From positions 1,798,001 through 1,862,000 of the forward strand of contig CANTUQ010000037.1 in assembly GCA_947683425.1 (NCBI GenBank): a stretch of 64,000 nucleotides of DNA, written 5' to 3'. The translations under genes and the position numbers were made by a program. The notes under the pieces are model-generated. The model searched no databases, had not been told where the DNA came from, and saw nothing but the letters and a program-made list of their open reading frames with translations. The stretch is from Excoecaria cochinchinensis. Its lineage: Eukaryota > Streptophyta > Magnoliopsida > Malpighiales > Euphorbiaceae. Positions within the stretch are counted from its first letter, which is position 1. Each line of letters begins with the position of its first letter. Shown here one piece after another: positions 1 through 12,583 of the stretch.

Positions 1-460
1 AACTTATGACTAAACACTTAATTGTCCATAAACTTTTTATTTTGCTAATAATAAAATCCCTTTGTATATAGTCTTTATTTTGGCCAAGATTAGCTGCTGA
101 AATGCAATATAAATGAGTTGGGGGTATATAATCATTCATGACAGTCAGTAGGTTCTTACTAATCTACCAAATTGAGGGAATGAAGATGGTAAAAAGAATC
201 CACGTAATTGAAGTAATGAAAATGGTAAAAAGGATTTTGATGTTCTTAAATGATTGATAATTTTAAACAAGTTACAAATTGAATAATTTTTAAGTTACAA
301 ATTGAAGTTTATGGACAACTGAGTTTTTAAGTAATAAGTTGAAGGACAATGGATGAAAGTAATGCTATAGATCATGTGTCAGGTTTGAAGATTGTGCAAG
401 AAAACTTACAACTGTATAAATGACAATTGTAAAGCCCTGATCATTATTTTCATTTTGCAG
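1..460 (+). other. Intron sequence upstream of the first visible NAT exon
   Basis: AT-rich sequence with no coding signal, ending in a pyrimidine-rich tract and TTTTGCAG at 453-460, a good 3' splice site for the exon at 461. Because that exon starts inside the NAT protein, at least the end of this stretch is intron. The beginning could contain further intron only; I see no earlier NAT exon in it. Confidence 0.7.
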
Positions 461-2150
461 TCAACTGGTGCATACAAGGCAGCATCTCGGTTGGCTATAG
501 CTACTCCACCTCCTGCTTATGTATTGAGCAGAGGCATTGGCTGGCAGGTCAGCTGGTTTAACATTACTGACATCACTTGTTAGATTGACTCTGATTTTCC
601 CCTTCATTATCCTGGTCCCCTGCTAAAAGAATGGCGTACAGGAATAACAAATATTTAACTCTTTACGCGTTTAATTTTATAGCATATAAAATATTCAGAG
701 CTTTTCTTTTCTTTTCTTTTCTGTTTTTTTCCTTTTTTTTAATATATATTTTTAAAATTTTTTTACCTCTTTCCTGTAATTATAGGTGGACTTTGAGATC
801 CTCAATAATATAATCTGTTACTTCACAGGGCATTGGTATATTGCTTGATGGTCTATTTGGAACTGGCACTGGTTCCACTGTTTCTGTGTAAGGCATAGAC
901 TTACCATCTGTACTATCTTCCTGTATCCTGTATTTTTTTTTCCTTCTTTGTTAATTTTGATATGATTTTCGTCTCACCAACTAGGGCTTCACCTGATAGT
1001 ATGCCTGTGGGTGTTCCCATGTGAGTAACAAACTAGGCTAAGAACACCATAAAAAATATAATTTTGTCATGAACGAAGTGCTGGCAATGTTTCAGGGAAA
1101 ATGTAGGACTCCTTGGACTAACTCGAGTTGGAAGTCGCAGAGTAGTTCAGATTTCTGCTGGCTTCATGATATTCTTCTCTACCTTAGGTTGGTATTGCTG
1201 TACTTGTAGGGTTACAAAAAATATAATCGCGCCAAAGTTTAATCCATAAATGTGGCTTGCATGAGGTTTTAATTATGGAATTCAAAATGTGAAGCCAAGT
1301 GAATATGAATATCAATTCTCTGTTTTAGAATCAAGAATAAAACCCTTGCATTTTCTTCTAATTGGAACTGTTTTACTTCTGCATATGTTGCAAGATGAAA
1401 TGCATCCTAGGTTTTTATGAGATTATTATATTTCCTTCACTCTATCATGTTTTAACAGGGAAATTTGGAGCAGTTTTTGCCTCTATTCCCTTTCCAATAT
1501 TTGCTGCTCTATACTGCGTCCTCTTTGGCCTTGTTGGTATGTTATAAAAAGTTTTGTTATCTTATTTCAATTATATTCCTTTTCTACATATCACAAGTCC
1601 TTGCCTGTTGCAGCTTCAGTAGGATTATCATTTCTTCAATTCACAAACATGAATTCAATGAGAAACCTCATTATCACTGGGCTTTCCCTCTTCCTTGGGA
1701 TTTCTGTTCCTCAGTTTTTTAATGAATATTGGAATCCAACTCGCCATGGTCTTGTTCATACCAATGCCGGATGGGTAAGTACTATTTGCACAATCTTGCA
1801 GGCATGAATTTTGCTACCGACCCAATAATTTGAAATTGACATGCATGTGGTAAATGCATTCCCGTGGATTTTCGTGTGCTTATCCATTAACTTTTACCTG
1901 ACATATGAAGTTGTTTCTGCCCCTGTGATGTCTGCAGTTTAATGCTTTCTTGAATACCATATTCTCATCTCCGGCTACGGTGGGATTGATAGTTGCAGTG
2001 TTTCTGGACAACACACTGGAAGTAGAGAAATCGAAGAAAGATCGGGGAATGCCGTGGTGGGTAAAGTTTAGAACATTTAGAGGAGATAATAGAAATGAGG
2101 AGTTTTACACTTTGCCCTTCAACCTCAACAGATTCTTTCCACCTACTTAG
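461..2150 (+). CDS. Nucleobase-ascorbate transporter (NAT/NCS2 family), 3' six exons, partial
   Basis: Six exons by GT-AG rules: 461-547, 829-887, 1096-1187, 1459-1536, 1614-1774 and 1938-2150 (TAG stop). They sum to 690 nt, an unbroken frame of 229 residues plus stop, the C-terminal part of a protein that is usually about 530 residues. The peptide carries the NAT signature E-N-x-G-x4-T-R (ENVGLLGLTRVGSR in exon 3), preceded by a Gly/Thr-rich GTGTGSTVSV stretch. Hydrophobic membrane segments follow (GAVFASIPFPIFAALYC, then SVGLSFLQF). A typical plant NAT tail ends in EEFYTLPFNLNRFFPP. NAT proteins are multi-pass membrane carriers; family members move purines/uracil, or ascorbate in animals, and substrate cannot be read from this part. 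Codons are intact, so the gene looks functional. The 5' exons lie left of the window. The best match by memory is the plant NAT6/NAT7-type group, but I do not assign a number. Confidence 0.93.
985..1020 (+). other. Candidate 36-nt in-phase cassette microexon of the NAT gene
   Basis: Inside the intron 888-1095 lies a 36-nt stretch flanked by CTAG at its 5' side and by GTGAGTAA, a strong donor, at its 3' side. It is a multiple of three, has no stop in the phase set by exon 829-887, and would add twelve residues (ASPDSMPVGVPM) immediately before the E-N-V-G signature motif. It may be an alternative exon or a chance occurrence; transcripts are needed to decide. Confidence 0.4.
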
Positions 2151-2520
2151 TTAAAAACTAATTTAAGTCTGGAGCCCAATTTAATCATTTTTCTGTTGAG
2201 TTGTATATTCATGATCATGTGACTAGTGCTGATCTCTGTTCTTTTAACCATTAGCCCATTTTTTGTGGACGAGAGAGTCCAGGACAGGATTGTAGAGCAT
2301 TCAGTGCATGCTTTGATGCACAATAAGAATGGAAATCTTAACAGATCTTGACTAATGGAAATCTTACTATGCGGTGCTTAGAAGCCCCCAGCTTAAGTGT
2401 AGAGCCGATCAAGGACCAATGCAATTTCTTTTTATTTTTCATCACTTAAATTTTATATGTTTAGTGCTTGGGAATATGCATTGATTCTTAGTTTGCTTAC
2501 CTGAAATTAGGACTATTAAA
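2151..2520 (+). other. NAT 3' untranslated region and downstream flank
   Basis: Non-coding sequence after the NAT stop codon, with AATAAGAA near 2322 and other A/T-rich near-upstream elements that could direct polyadenylation. No ORF or repeat recognised. The exact cleavage site cannot be told from sequence alone. Confidence 0.5.
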
Positions 2521-3805
2521 TAGGAGTGAGCATGGTTCCAAAACCGAACCACTGTTTTGGGTTTTACAAATGGTGAAATTGAAATCGAAATTGAATGGAG
2601 ACGGTTTTAAATTGTTATGGTTAGGTTTCAGTTTCAAACCGAAATTTTTATTTTTTATTTCATTTAAAATATTTTAACTAGAATTAGGCATATCAAAATT
2701 TATCCAAATTCAACAATTCATCCAAATTTCTTCAAGAAAAATTGATTCAAATCTAACCCAACTAAAAAATTGATCTATTTAAATTCATTCAAAATCTATT
2801 CACATAAAATACAATCCATTTGGGTCATTTTTCCTGATCTAGTGGATTTTTTGTTTTGTTTTGTTTTTTCATTATTTCTTGAACATTAAAAACTTTTACC
2901 TTAATGCATAAGATTTTTTGTTTGGGCTGTCTCACGTATTGGAAAGTAAATATTTATAAAAATTATCTATTATTTTAGAAATTTTAAGTGATTTATTAGT
3001 TGATCGTACAAATTAAAAGTAAGTAAAATTTTTAATAATATTTATAATTATTTATATGATAAGCATATATTCAAATATATAATTGTATTACTATTGTGTA
3101 ATGTGTATGCGTATTTTGTTGGTTAGTTTTGTAATGGCCGAATTATTGGGTTAATCGTAAACAGTATTTCCCGACGGTGAATATTGCAACCGGGACAAAA
3201 ATTACACCCGAAAATAAAAAAATATTTTATTTGATTATTGGAAAATACTAGTCACGAGAAGTTCGAACGTAAAATTTGGAGAGAAAATGAGCTCAAATAG
3301 GTCTCCAAAAGTTAAAAATAAAAAAAAGCCCGGTCGGTTTTAAAAGATACTCTGTTTGACTAAGGTTTGTCCGGAACTCTAAAAATAGCAAATGACCTTT
3401 AAAAATTATTTTAATGGTATATGTAGACTTATAATAGTATTTAAACATTTTTGACACTAAAAAATTAATTTTTTGGTAATACTGAAAATTATCGAAACGG
3501 ACTGATTTAAATGTAACAAATCGAGAAATGGATTTTGTTTGAGCTGAAATTTTGCAGGGAGACTAATTTATATATTTTAAGAATTATAAAATTGATTTTG
3601 GCAGAAATTGAGTTTAAGAAGTGAGTGAAATAGTTTAGGATTATATAATGGGCTTAAAAATGAAAAAAATCGCTACTTGATTTATGAATTATTGTATTGT
3701 TGTGTCCCTGCATGGGCTATGGATTGTTTGAATTACAGGAGGTGTAGGTTGTATATATAGCCGTTATACTGCTGAAATTTTTACTAAATGAATAATAAAT
3801 TGGAC
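2521..3805. other. AT-rich intergenic DNA with old repeat remnants
   Basis: No gene seen. 2521-2660 starts TAGGAGTGAGCATGG and is rich in AAACCGAA-type words, like the end of a hAT-type MITE, but no partner end was found. 3125-3800 (GGGTTAATCGTAAACAG, CCGACGGTGAATATTG, CGGGACAAAAATTACACC) reads like a worn LTR of a Ty3-gypsy element, but I could not place its boundaries. Confidence 0.35.
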
Positions 3806-4080
3806 AATAATAAGTCAACCGACGTCCCGACCCGTTTGGATTTTCACCAACTCATTTGGGCCACCTAACCCATTTGAACCAATATTTTTATAGTATTCTT
3901 TTTAGTATCTCATTACTATATCGATAATTATTTTCCATTAAAAAAAGGGTCAAATGGGTCGATCCAATCCACCCAACCCATTTAGGTATTGACCCATATA
4001 TTTTTGACCCATTTATGACATAACCCATTTATGATCCAACCCAAACCCGCCCAACCCGTCTATTTGCCACCTCTAACTAG
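3806..4080. mobile_element. MITE-like remnant
   Basis: Repeated CCCATTT / GACCCATTT words arranged in both orientations, ending CTATTTGCCACCTCTAACTAG. The end resembles the TAGAGGTGGCAAAT terminus common among plant hAT-type MITEs. The matching 5' terminus is not clear, so the left boundary is approximate and it may be a fragment. Confidence 0.4.
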
Positions 4081-4582
4081 AATAAATATGAAAAATTAAT
4101 AACACAATTTAAAAGATTTAACATTTAAAATAAAGCTGATTTTATTTTATCTTTTAAAAAAATTATATGCAAAAGATGACTACCTTTGATATTTGCTCTC
4201 TAACATTCAAAATAAATACTAATTTTCTATTTTTATAATATAAATAAATAATATTTTAAAATAATAGTGAGGGTCCTTAGAAAAATTAGGAGATTTTTTT
4301 AATAATGTTTATTTAAAAACATATTAGAAAAATGGCGTTTGTCGGAAATTATTTGGAAAGATGGAGTTTTTTACAAAAATGCAGGAAAAGTTTGCGTTAT
4401 CAGCTCAGTTGACGCCAGTGACGTGACACAAAAGGGGACAAGATTCCTGTCCAGCATGAAAACATAGCCACCTGCTGCGTTTTCAGGCGGGACAGTCATC
4501 CTGTCCCCTTCATGTGACACTAACTCTGTACAGTGTCACGTGAAATATTTTGACTGTAAATAATTTATTATTTTTTTTATAT

Positions 4583-4590
4583 TATATAAA
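4583..4590 (+). promoter_or_regulatory. Candidate TATA box of the PMD gene
   Basis: TATATAAA followed by a CT-rich stretch (CCTCTCTCCTTCTTTCTTTC) typical of a plant 5' leader. Downstream are several splice-like junctions before the PMD start codon at 6722. Positional inference only. Confidence 0.3.
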
Positions 4591-5243
4591 GCCTCTCTCC
4601 TTCTTTCTTTCATTTTCACTTTCACTTTGGTTTTCATCTTTCTTATCTATCATTTCTTTCTATTCCTATCATAAGGTTTGCTGTAAATATATTTTTTTTA
4701 AGTGGAGCATATAATATTAGGTTTAAAAGTTAATATTTAGTTTATTACAAAAAATCAAGGTTAGTAAATTTTATTTTAATTATTTTTATATACAATTTAT
4801 AAATATTTAACTGTAATATTGTGAAATTTGCAGGTATTTTTTTCGTTAATTTGGAAACTTGAGAAAAAGGCAAGTTATCACTTTTAATATTATTTATTGA
4901 TATAAAATATTTGATAATGTTAAATGTTAGGATAATAGATTTATATAATACGAAAAATTTGAAGTTAATATTAATTAAATTTTTTGAAACAGTTTTATTA
5001 TATTATATATTGACATATAGAAATAATAGTGTAAAATTTCAGCATATTATTAAGATATTTGTGACGCGGGAAAAAGAAGATTAATTATTTTATTTATAAT
5101 CAGGTGAAAGTAGGGGAATTATTTTTAATAATATTTTATTTAAAAAATATTAGAAAAATAGTATTTGTTAGAAATTATTAAGAATAGTGGGGTTTTTTTT
5201 TTGAAAACGCAACAAAATATTACGAGATCAGGGTGTGTCGGTG

Positions 5244-6210
5244 CTAGGGGTGAGCAAAAAAAATCGGTTGATGCGGTTAACCGGTAAACCGGTCCGAAAC
5301 TGAATTGATGTACTGATTAACCGATTGTAATATAATGATTAATGGTTAGTGTTTTGAAAAAACCGATATTAATGAACTGGTTAATGGTTTTGGCTCATAT
5401 AACTGGTTAACAGAACCGATAACCGAATTTTTAGCTAATTTATTAATTATTCAATATGTCCATATTTAGTATTTATTATTATTTCTTGATTTATCAAATT
5501 TTCAACAATGAAAATCATAATATATTTGAAAAGTTATATAATATTAATATATTAACGAAAAGTTATATCTATGATGGATTTTTATTTCCACATACACAAA
5601 AGTTTTTACTTTTCAAATATTTTAATATATATAATTAATTCTTAATTGTAACTAATTTAATAATTTTAACTCTTTAATTAACATATTTTATATTTAAATT
5701 ATTAAAATTTAATATGATAAATAATATTCAATTAAAATGTAGAATGTTAGTTTTAATATTTTTATAGGTAGTATTTAACACTTGTAATTCTAATTAAATA
5801 TATTTCGCTTTAAAAATAAAAAATTTCGTTGCAAGTAATAATTAATATTTAATAAAATTAATAAATTACAGTTTTTCCATTTATTACATTTTTCTATTCT
5901 ATGCATGCATATTGACACAACATTTTTAGTTTATATTTATAACTTGAATATTATATTGAATTATGTTTGGTTTCTAATTTTTATTTTTAAGTAACATGAA
6001 AATTTTAATTTTTTTTTTATGAATTTATTTTATAATTATAGTGATTAACCGAAATAATATTGGTTAACCGATCCGAAAATCCGAAACCGATGGACTGGTT
6101 AACCGATAGTAACGGACCGATTAATAATTAGTGATTTTCAAAAACCGATAGTTAATGGATTGGTTTTTTTGAGTCTCATGGATCGGTTAACCGCTTCATG
6201 ATCACACCGA
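5244..6210. mobile_element. Non-autonomous inverted-repeat element inside the MULE 5' region
   Basis: Starts CTAGGGGTGAGCAAAAAAA. Both ends carry several copies of GGTTAACCG-type words in mirrored order (CGGTTAACCGGTAAACCGG on the left, GGATCGGTTAACCGC on the right) around an AT-rich centre of about 700 bp without coding capacity. It resembles a hAT-type MITE, but the outermost bases are not clean inverted repeats and no target duplication was seen. Confidence 0.5.
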
Positions 6211-6721
6211 GTCGACGCAGGAGAACAAAAAAGCTGTCCACCCTGAAACAAAGGTTAGTAAAATGTAGACAATTTTTTTTTATTTGTGAAATATGTATTT
6301 ATTTTTAAAGTAAAATAATATTATTAAATGATATATACTTCAATTGTTGACTGCATCTGTTAAATATATTAATTAATTATTTATTTAATTTGTAAAAAGC
6401 ATGCATTTAGCTTATATTGTAACATAACTCATTGTTTAGGTCATGTTTGAATTTTTTTATATTGGTGAAAAAAATAAGTGTAAAAAGAAAGTGAAAATTT
6501 TATAATTATAATATTAAAATTGAAAAATAATAGTCACTAAAATGATATTAATTTTGTATAGAAAATAATTTGGTTTATATATTTTATTTTTATATTATGT
6601 GATAAATATATTTTAATTATAGTATATTTTTTTTATTTTACATATATAGTTAATTAGTATAAATTATTTTTTTATATTCACATGTAACACATATTATTGT
6701 ATTTGCTCTTAGGTTAAAAAC

Positions 6722-9050
6722 ATGGAGCATTTTAGAAGTCAAGAATTTATTAATCCGGGACCACACGTTGATGACCTCTTGACTTTGCATGGCAAGCACC
6801 GAGCTGATACAGTTTGGAGCGGAACTATAATTATATTCGCACACTATAAAATAAAATATTATATAATTTTAAATAAAATTTATTATATATATTTGTCTAA
6901 TAATTTATTTATTTTTAGGTCCAACACAATATTTTGTTTGCATGAAGAGCAAGTGTTGAGAATCATTATAGAAACATCGATGAGTGAATCATACCATACT
7001 TGAGATTGTTAGGATTTTATGGAGTGTCGTAAATCGCTGTAATGCATGTTAATATTGACTTGATAACTATTCTTATTGAGGGGTGGAGACCAGAGACACA
7101 TACTTTTCACATTCCTGTTGGTGAAACAACTATAACATTAGAAGATATATAGATACTCACAGGATTGCCTATTGAAGGACGTGTTGTGACCGGACATTTT
7201 CAATATGATTGGATGGACCTTTGTGCTTGGCTTTTGGGACAAGTTCCACCACAAGACGTCATCAGAGGATTGAAAATAAAAATGATGTGGCTGAGTCAAA
7301 ATTTTAGTCACTTGCCAGCCGATACGGCAGACTACCATATACAATGCTTTGCCCGTGCTTGGATACTGCGTTGTATCGGTAGACTACTATGTCTAGGACA
7401 GACAAATAATTACATACATATAATGTGGCTCCCAATGTTGAAGAATTTAGCTGAAGCCGATGAGTATAGCTGGGGATCAGCATGCCTAGCATGGCTTTAT
7501 AGAGAGTTATGCCATGCTACTTGACCTAGTGCAAATGGATTTGGCGGGTATCACCAGTTAATTCAAATATGGGCATGGGAAAGACTTCCTCAATTTCGGC
7601 CGCCTTTTATTCACACTTTTGTTTTAGATTAGATCAGGCCTTTTAGTTATAGGTAAATTTTATTTATTATATTTCATGTTTAATTTTAGTTTTATTTGTT
7701 AAAAAAATATGCTGACAATTTCATTAATTGTTTTGTATTAGGTGGCAATCCCCATTAGATTTAAGAAATATTAATAGTAAAAATATTACAAAATACTGTG
7801 AAGATTTAGACATGCAGTAACTCAATCAGGTTAATATTTATTTTTGAAGTCATGGTAAATTATTAAATGTCGATAATTACAAAAAATTAATTTTTAAAAA
7901 AATTTTGTATAACATTTTAATTTTTTTTAGATGAAATGGGAGCCGTACAAGAATGTGATGCACTTATTGGCACATTTTTGCACAAGTGGACATGCGAGTT
8001 GGTGATCTGTTATGCCACTAATATGTTTTCATATTATTGAGTGGCACCAACCCGATAGATGTCTGAGGCAATTTGGGATGGACCAACCAATTCCATTCCA
8101 TCCGCCCCACAAAATAACGATGTGGTGCATTCTATTGATTTGAGGGCCACACTGATCAAAATTGGGAAATGAGTGGATCAATCGACATAACCGTGTTGTT
8201 ACAGGTCCATTTCTAAATGCACCATTACATCCGAAGTCGCAATATATGCAATGGTATATCTCATGCACAAGATGGTGGATAGCCTTTGTAGGAGTATCAT
8301 TGGGGGCATCGGTATGAAGTATTATTATTTTTATTATATTTGTATAAATGTTATTGATGATTTTTAATAAATTTATTTGTATGCATGTAGGCCGATAGTG
8401 CTGAACGAATATTCCACAGTAACATTGTTGCATCATCCAATTAAGGACTTAGTATTCGTTTGACATCTGAAGGCATTTTAGGTGTTGTATGCGAATTTGA
8501 TAGGACATCAACTGATTATCCTCGTCAACCCATACCTGATTCTGTTGTGATACCACCGCTCTCAATACCGTATTAAGATTTTTGTCATTCTAGATGTATC
8601 AGAAGAGGGATGGTAAAAAGACGGATGATACTTGCATCTATTCCTATTCATCCTGGACTGCACCTAGTTCCTCAACCTTTACAATGGCCATATATTTTTG
8701 AAGAAACTTTCAGTTCATTCAGTATGGCTCCAGGTGATCCACAACATTTTTATGATCCTGTAGCTGGTCCTTCTAGATGTTATGACTTTAAAGCTGGGCC
8801 TTCTGATTTAAACGTTGATTTGAATGTTAGTTTAGAGGAAGGTGGTGCACCACCATACAACATATATGGACAATCGAGCCAGACCGTACAATAAGATTTG
8901 TTCAATGAACTTTTTAGTGGTCCTAATGTTATCGGTATATAGGATTTAGCTGATCAACCACTATATAGTGGAGATGAATTACCAAACCCATACGAGATGG
9001 AGTACCAAAACCCTGCAAGTAGTTCGACATCTCGTAATAGGAGATTATGA
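6722..9050 (+). pseudogene. Plant mobile domain (PMD/MAIN-like) gene, decayed
   Basis: Spliced reading: exon from ATG 6722, then about 6919-7652, 7742-7829, 7931-8311 and 8391-9050 (TGA). It begins with an N-P-G-P box followed by LTLHGKHRAD, as in PMD proteins. It continues with RLLGFYGVS, LIEGWRPETHTFHIPVGE, ILTGLPIEGRVVTG, YSWGSACLAWLYRELCHAT, WHQPDRCLRQFG and NRVVTGPF. The exon-intron pattern and motif order fit PMD proteins carried by MULEs and kept in plant MAIN/MAIL1 proteins; the molecular role of PMD is poorly known. Several stops break the frame: TAA near 7029, TAG near 7149, TGA near 7522, TAA near 7818 and TGA near 8004. Most are CAA/CAG/CGA to TAA/TAG/TGA changes. The last exon encodes a low-complexity tail. 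Not functional as it stands. Confidence 0.8.
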
Positions 9051-9239
9051 TTATGTTGTTTTGGTTTTTTATTTAAATATATGGCCATGTATGTTGTAAT
9101 ATTATTTGTAGTTTACTTTTTTGAATATATAAATATCACGAAAAGCCATGCATTTTTTGCTCAGCGTTATTATAGCACATATATATATATATATATTATT
9201 AAATATATTTAATATGCAATATTTACAATGATGAGAATT

Positions 9240-12200
9240 TCAACCTCTATAATATTGAGTGGATGGTCCAGCAACACTTTTGCATGTCTTTTTATTGTGA
9301 TCTATATTTCCACACCTGCTGCAATGCGTTATATGACCCCGTTCACACATATCTATCTCATTGTGAATGCGACTTGTTCTTGGTCGACCTTTCTTCCTCA
9401 GCAATTCCATATCAGGTTTAATTTAGGACCGTAATATTATGGCCAACATGCTTTATGTGCCATTGGTAGGAATTGACCATCATAGCATTTGAGTGCCTCT
9501 GTTATGCTATAACAGTTATGGACAAATTGGAACATATCTAAATTCTGGCTCATGCATGCTACTATGACATGTGAACAAGGCATTTTTGTTCTTTGGAACT
9601 TACCGCACTCACATTCGCGCTTTTCGAGACTCAATATATAAGTGTCTAGCGCAACGTTCACCTCCGATGCTATGCAATCTATGACAGTAACAATTTGAAT
9701 AGATTATCGTAGGTAATAGTAATGTGTGCTCGAGCCGTGTTAGCCCGCTCAGTCATAGCTTCAATGCATTTAGGTGTGAAGAGCAATCCTTGTGCCATTT
9801 TAGTCGTGTAGAAACCCCTTTTTTGCTCGTAATATTTGACCAACCTCCCAAAAGTATGTTTAACATTCGCAGTGATGGGCATCATGCGGACACCTTTAAG
9901 GGCATTATTAACACTTTCAGCAATATTTGTCGTGGTGTGACCATATCTATACCCACCATCCTTGGATAATGTCCATTTGTCTAACGATATCCGGATCGCC
10001 CAATTGTAGGAATCTTGGTCAAGGTCTTTGATTTCATCCATTTTCTGATGGAATATACTGCTTTCAAATTGTGCACCTATATAAATATTCCTACATTATA
10101 TTATCATATTAAAAAATTTGAAAAAATTATTTTACAAATTTATTTACTTACCAACCTTGTAAAGTAAATCTTTTATTGTTGAATTATTGTTTTTGCGTGT
10201 TGTAGTTACTTACAAAATGGCGCAAACAAAACATGTGAAAGCTTAGAGGTTCCTTCCATCCACTCCTTTCATTCCGGAACAATGCCATTATACCAGCATG
10301 TCGGTCTGATATAACTGTAATGTCGACATGTACAGTTACATACTTCCTAATCATTGACATGATCTAAGCCCAACTTGATTTGTTCTCTGACTTCACAACT
10401 GCAAATGCAACTGTGAACAACATATCATTACCATCGACGGACCTGGCAATCAGAAGTGTCTATTGGAATTTTCCAGTCAAAAATATGCCGTTTGATCAAT
10501 AGAATCAACTTACAGTGAGCTAACCCCTTAATGGCAGGTTTAAAACTCCAAAAACGTTGAAACTGCTTAACATTTAGGTCTTGGGTATCGTGTAGCACAA
10601 ACTCATAGACAGTTCCGATATTGTATTATTACAAAGCAATTAAAAAACCTGGTAATCTCTCAAACTACTCGACATAATTGCCAAATATAGACTCTATGGC
10701 TTTCATCTTCCCATACTATGCCTTACTGTACGATACATTAAACTTAAATTGCTACTTAATAGCAGCAATAATAACATCAATAGGAAGGGTGGGTTTTTTA
10801 CTTACCATATCCATTATGCAATTGTGAATAATTTTCGATCCTAATTGCCTGTGATCTATTGAAAGATTGCCAGCTGGACATGAATGTGGTCCTTTAAATC
10901 TTGTAATTATCCACAACGGACTAACACCTTTTCTTATTGCTCTTAACCTCCACCTGCACCCACCTTCAGACTGTGTGCACCTCACAACCCAGTAGTTTGG
11001 TTTCGATTCAATAACTCTGAAGTCAACATTTCTTAATATTGAGTACTTTTTTACACAAAAATTGACTTTATCCTTGTTATTGAAAACCAACCCAGTCGAT
11101 AACTTAAAGCAATCATCCCAAGTATGATATTGAACTCCTTCAGATATATCAACCTTCGATATATTAACCTGGGATGCATTGAAGTCAATATGTGTATAAT
11201 GCTCAGATGGAAACATATAATTGACCTGGCCTGCATCACCGCTTGGATGCATTGATGCTAATGGACAAATGTGTTAAGTATGATCAAACTCGTCACCTTC
11301 ACTGGATTCAGAGCTATCACTTTCTATGATCATGTTTGCATTTTTAGCCTCTGGATCATCATTAGGCGATACATAATCATAGGTAAGTTCAACTTCTTCA
11401 TCATCGTCCTCGCCACCCAATTAATAAAGGGTTCATTTCTATCATCTACACCAGTGGGATAATAAAAGGCTCCCTCATTTGCATCCAAATTTGCAGTGTT
11501 GCTAGATATATGATCTCCAAGTAAATCACCATCTTGTCTACAGACAGACAACCAAGGCTGCCTAGGAGTTGCATTTGCAATTTAGAAAATAGAATGATGT
11601 TGATTGACATCTTGGATCCTCCAAACAGAACTTCTATGTCTGACATTTGGGATATGGGAAACAGAACTTCTATGTCTTACATCTGGGACATGGGAAACAT
11701 ATTGTATTTGACTGTTGTGTTCAATACTTTGACTTCGCTCTACACCTGTTCCCTTAACAAAATTCCTGTCTCTTGAATGACTTTCAAATCTTGTTCCAAA
11801 AATTTATCTACTTAGAAAATTACCAACCATTCGACCCAATGACCGCCTTGGTCGACTCGTACAAGCAGCAGGAATCTGGCTTATTAATGTGGGTACATAA
11901 CCATGCCCTGAACCCACAAATGCCTCCCTTCCAATCAAGTTACCATCTTGTCGACTGACAGATTGTCTTGCTTGACTTGGACGGCTATTGATTTCGTGGA
12001 TATATAATTGTTGTTGTCTACTTTCCTCCATATTTTATATTGCTTCTCCACCAAATTGAGAGCATATTTCAATGTCGGGTCGACTTACAGACTGCCTTAG
12101 CTAACTAGGACCTATGTCATTTACGTAAAATTGTTGAGGTGCCTCGTTATTCTCCATTTGCGCTGCTTCATTTGTAATTTGATAATCGTAAGGATGTGTA

Positions 12201-12583
12201 TATAGACTAGCTCTTGCATCACCCTCTGCAACTACAATGAATAATTCCACCACGTTATAATCATCATTCCTCCTTAAATTATGAAATATTGCATCTATGT
12301 CATCGTCTTCTACTAAATCCACTGACGTCCAACATAATGATCCTCGGTTGTACATTGATCTCTTGTATATAATTCTAGAAACCACGTCGTTGATACCTAA
12401 GCCCAATTTAACATGGATTTTATGAACCAATTCAGAAAGAGTTGGCTTATTTTTAAGTCTCAATCTCCTTGTAATAGCATTCGGATCAGATATGTCATAT
12501 TAAAAACCTATCGCTCCATAACCTTTTTTCCCCTCCGGTGTGCAAATAAAATTCGGTGTATGTTGATATCTTCCAACTGCCTA
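9240..12583 (-). pseudogene. MURA-type Mutator transposase, decayed
   Basis: Read from about 12583 down to a TGA at 9242-9240. Parts in order: an N-terminal GKKGYGAIGF / RLKNKPTLSELVHKI segment (12101-12560); a MuDR DNA-binding region with C-x4-GC-x-WRLRA at 10752-11252; a decayed catalytic core (10040-10740) containing VDGNDMLFTVAFAVV and ISDRHAGIMALF, the second DDE aspartate; TTNIAESVNNALKG with the catalytic Glu codon at 9916-9918; a SWIM zinc finger CECGKFQRTKMPCSH (9437-9661); and a C-terminal knuckle CSRCGNIDHNKKTC after RKKGRPRTSRIHNE (about 9260-9420). The first catalytic Asp seems replaced by Asn near 10490. Stops are spread over the core, and at least one frameshift separates the SWIM part from the C-terminal knuckle. 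Converges on the PMD gene. Confidence 0.85.

Noticed and set aside
631..813. Small ORF between NAT exons
   Set aside because: Lies within a T-rich intron; no start context or homology.
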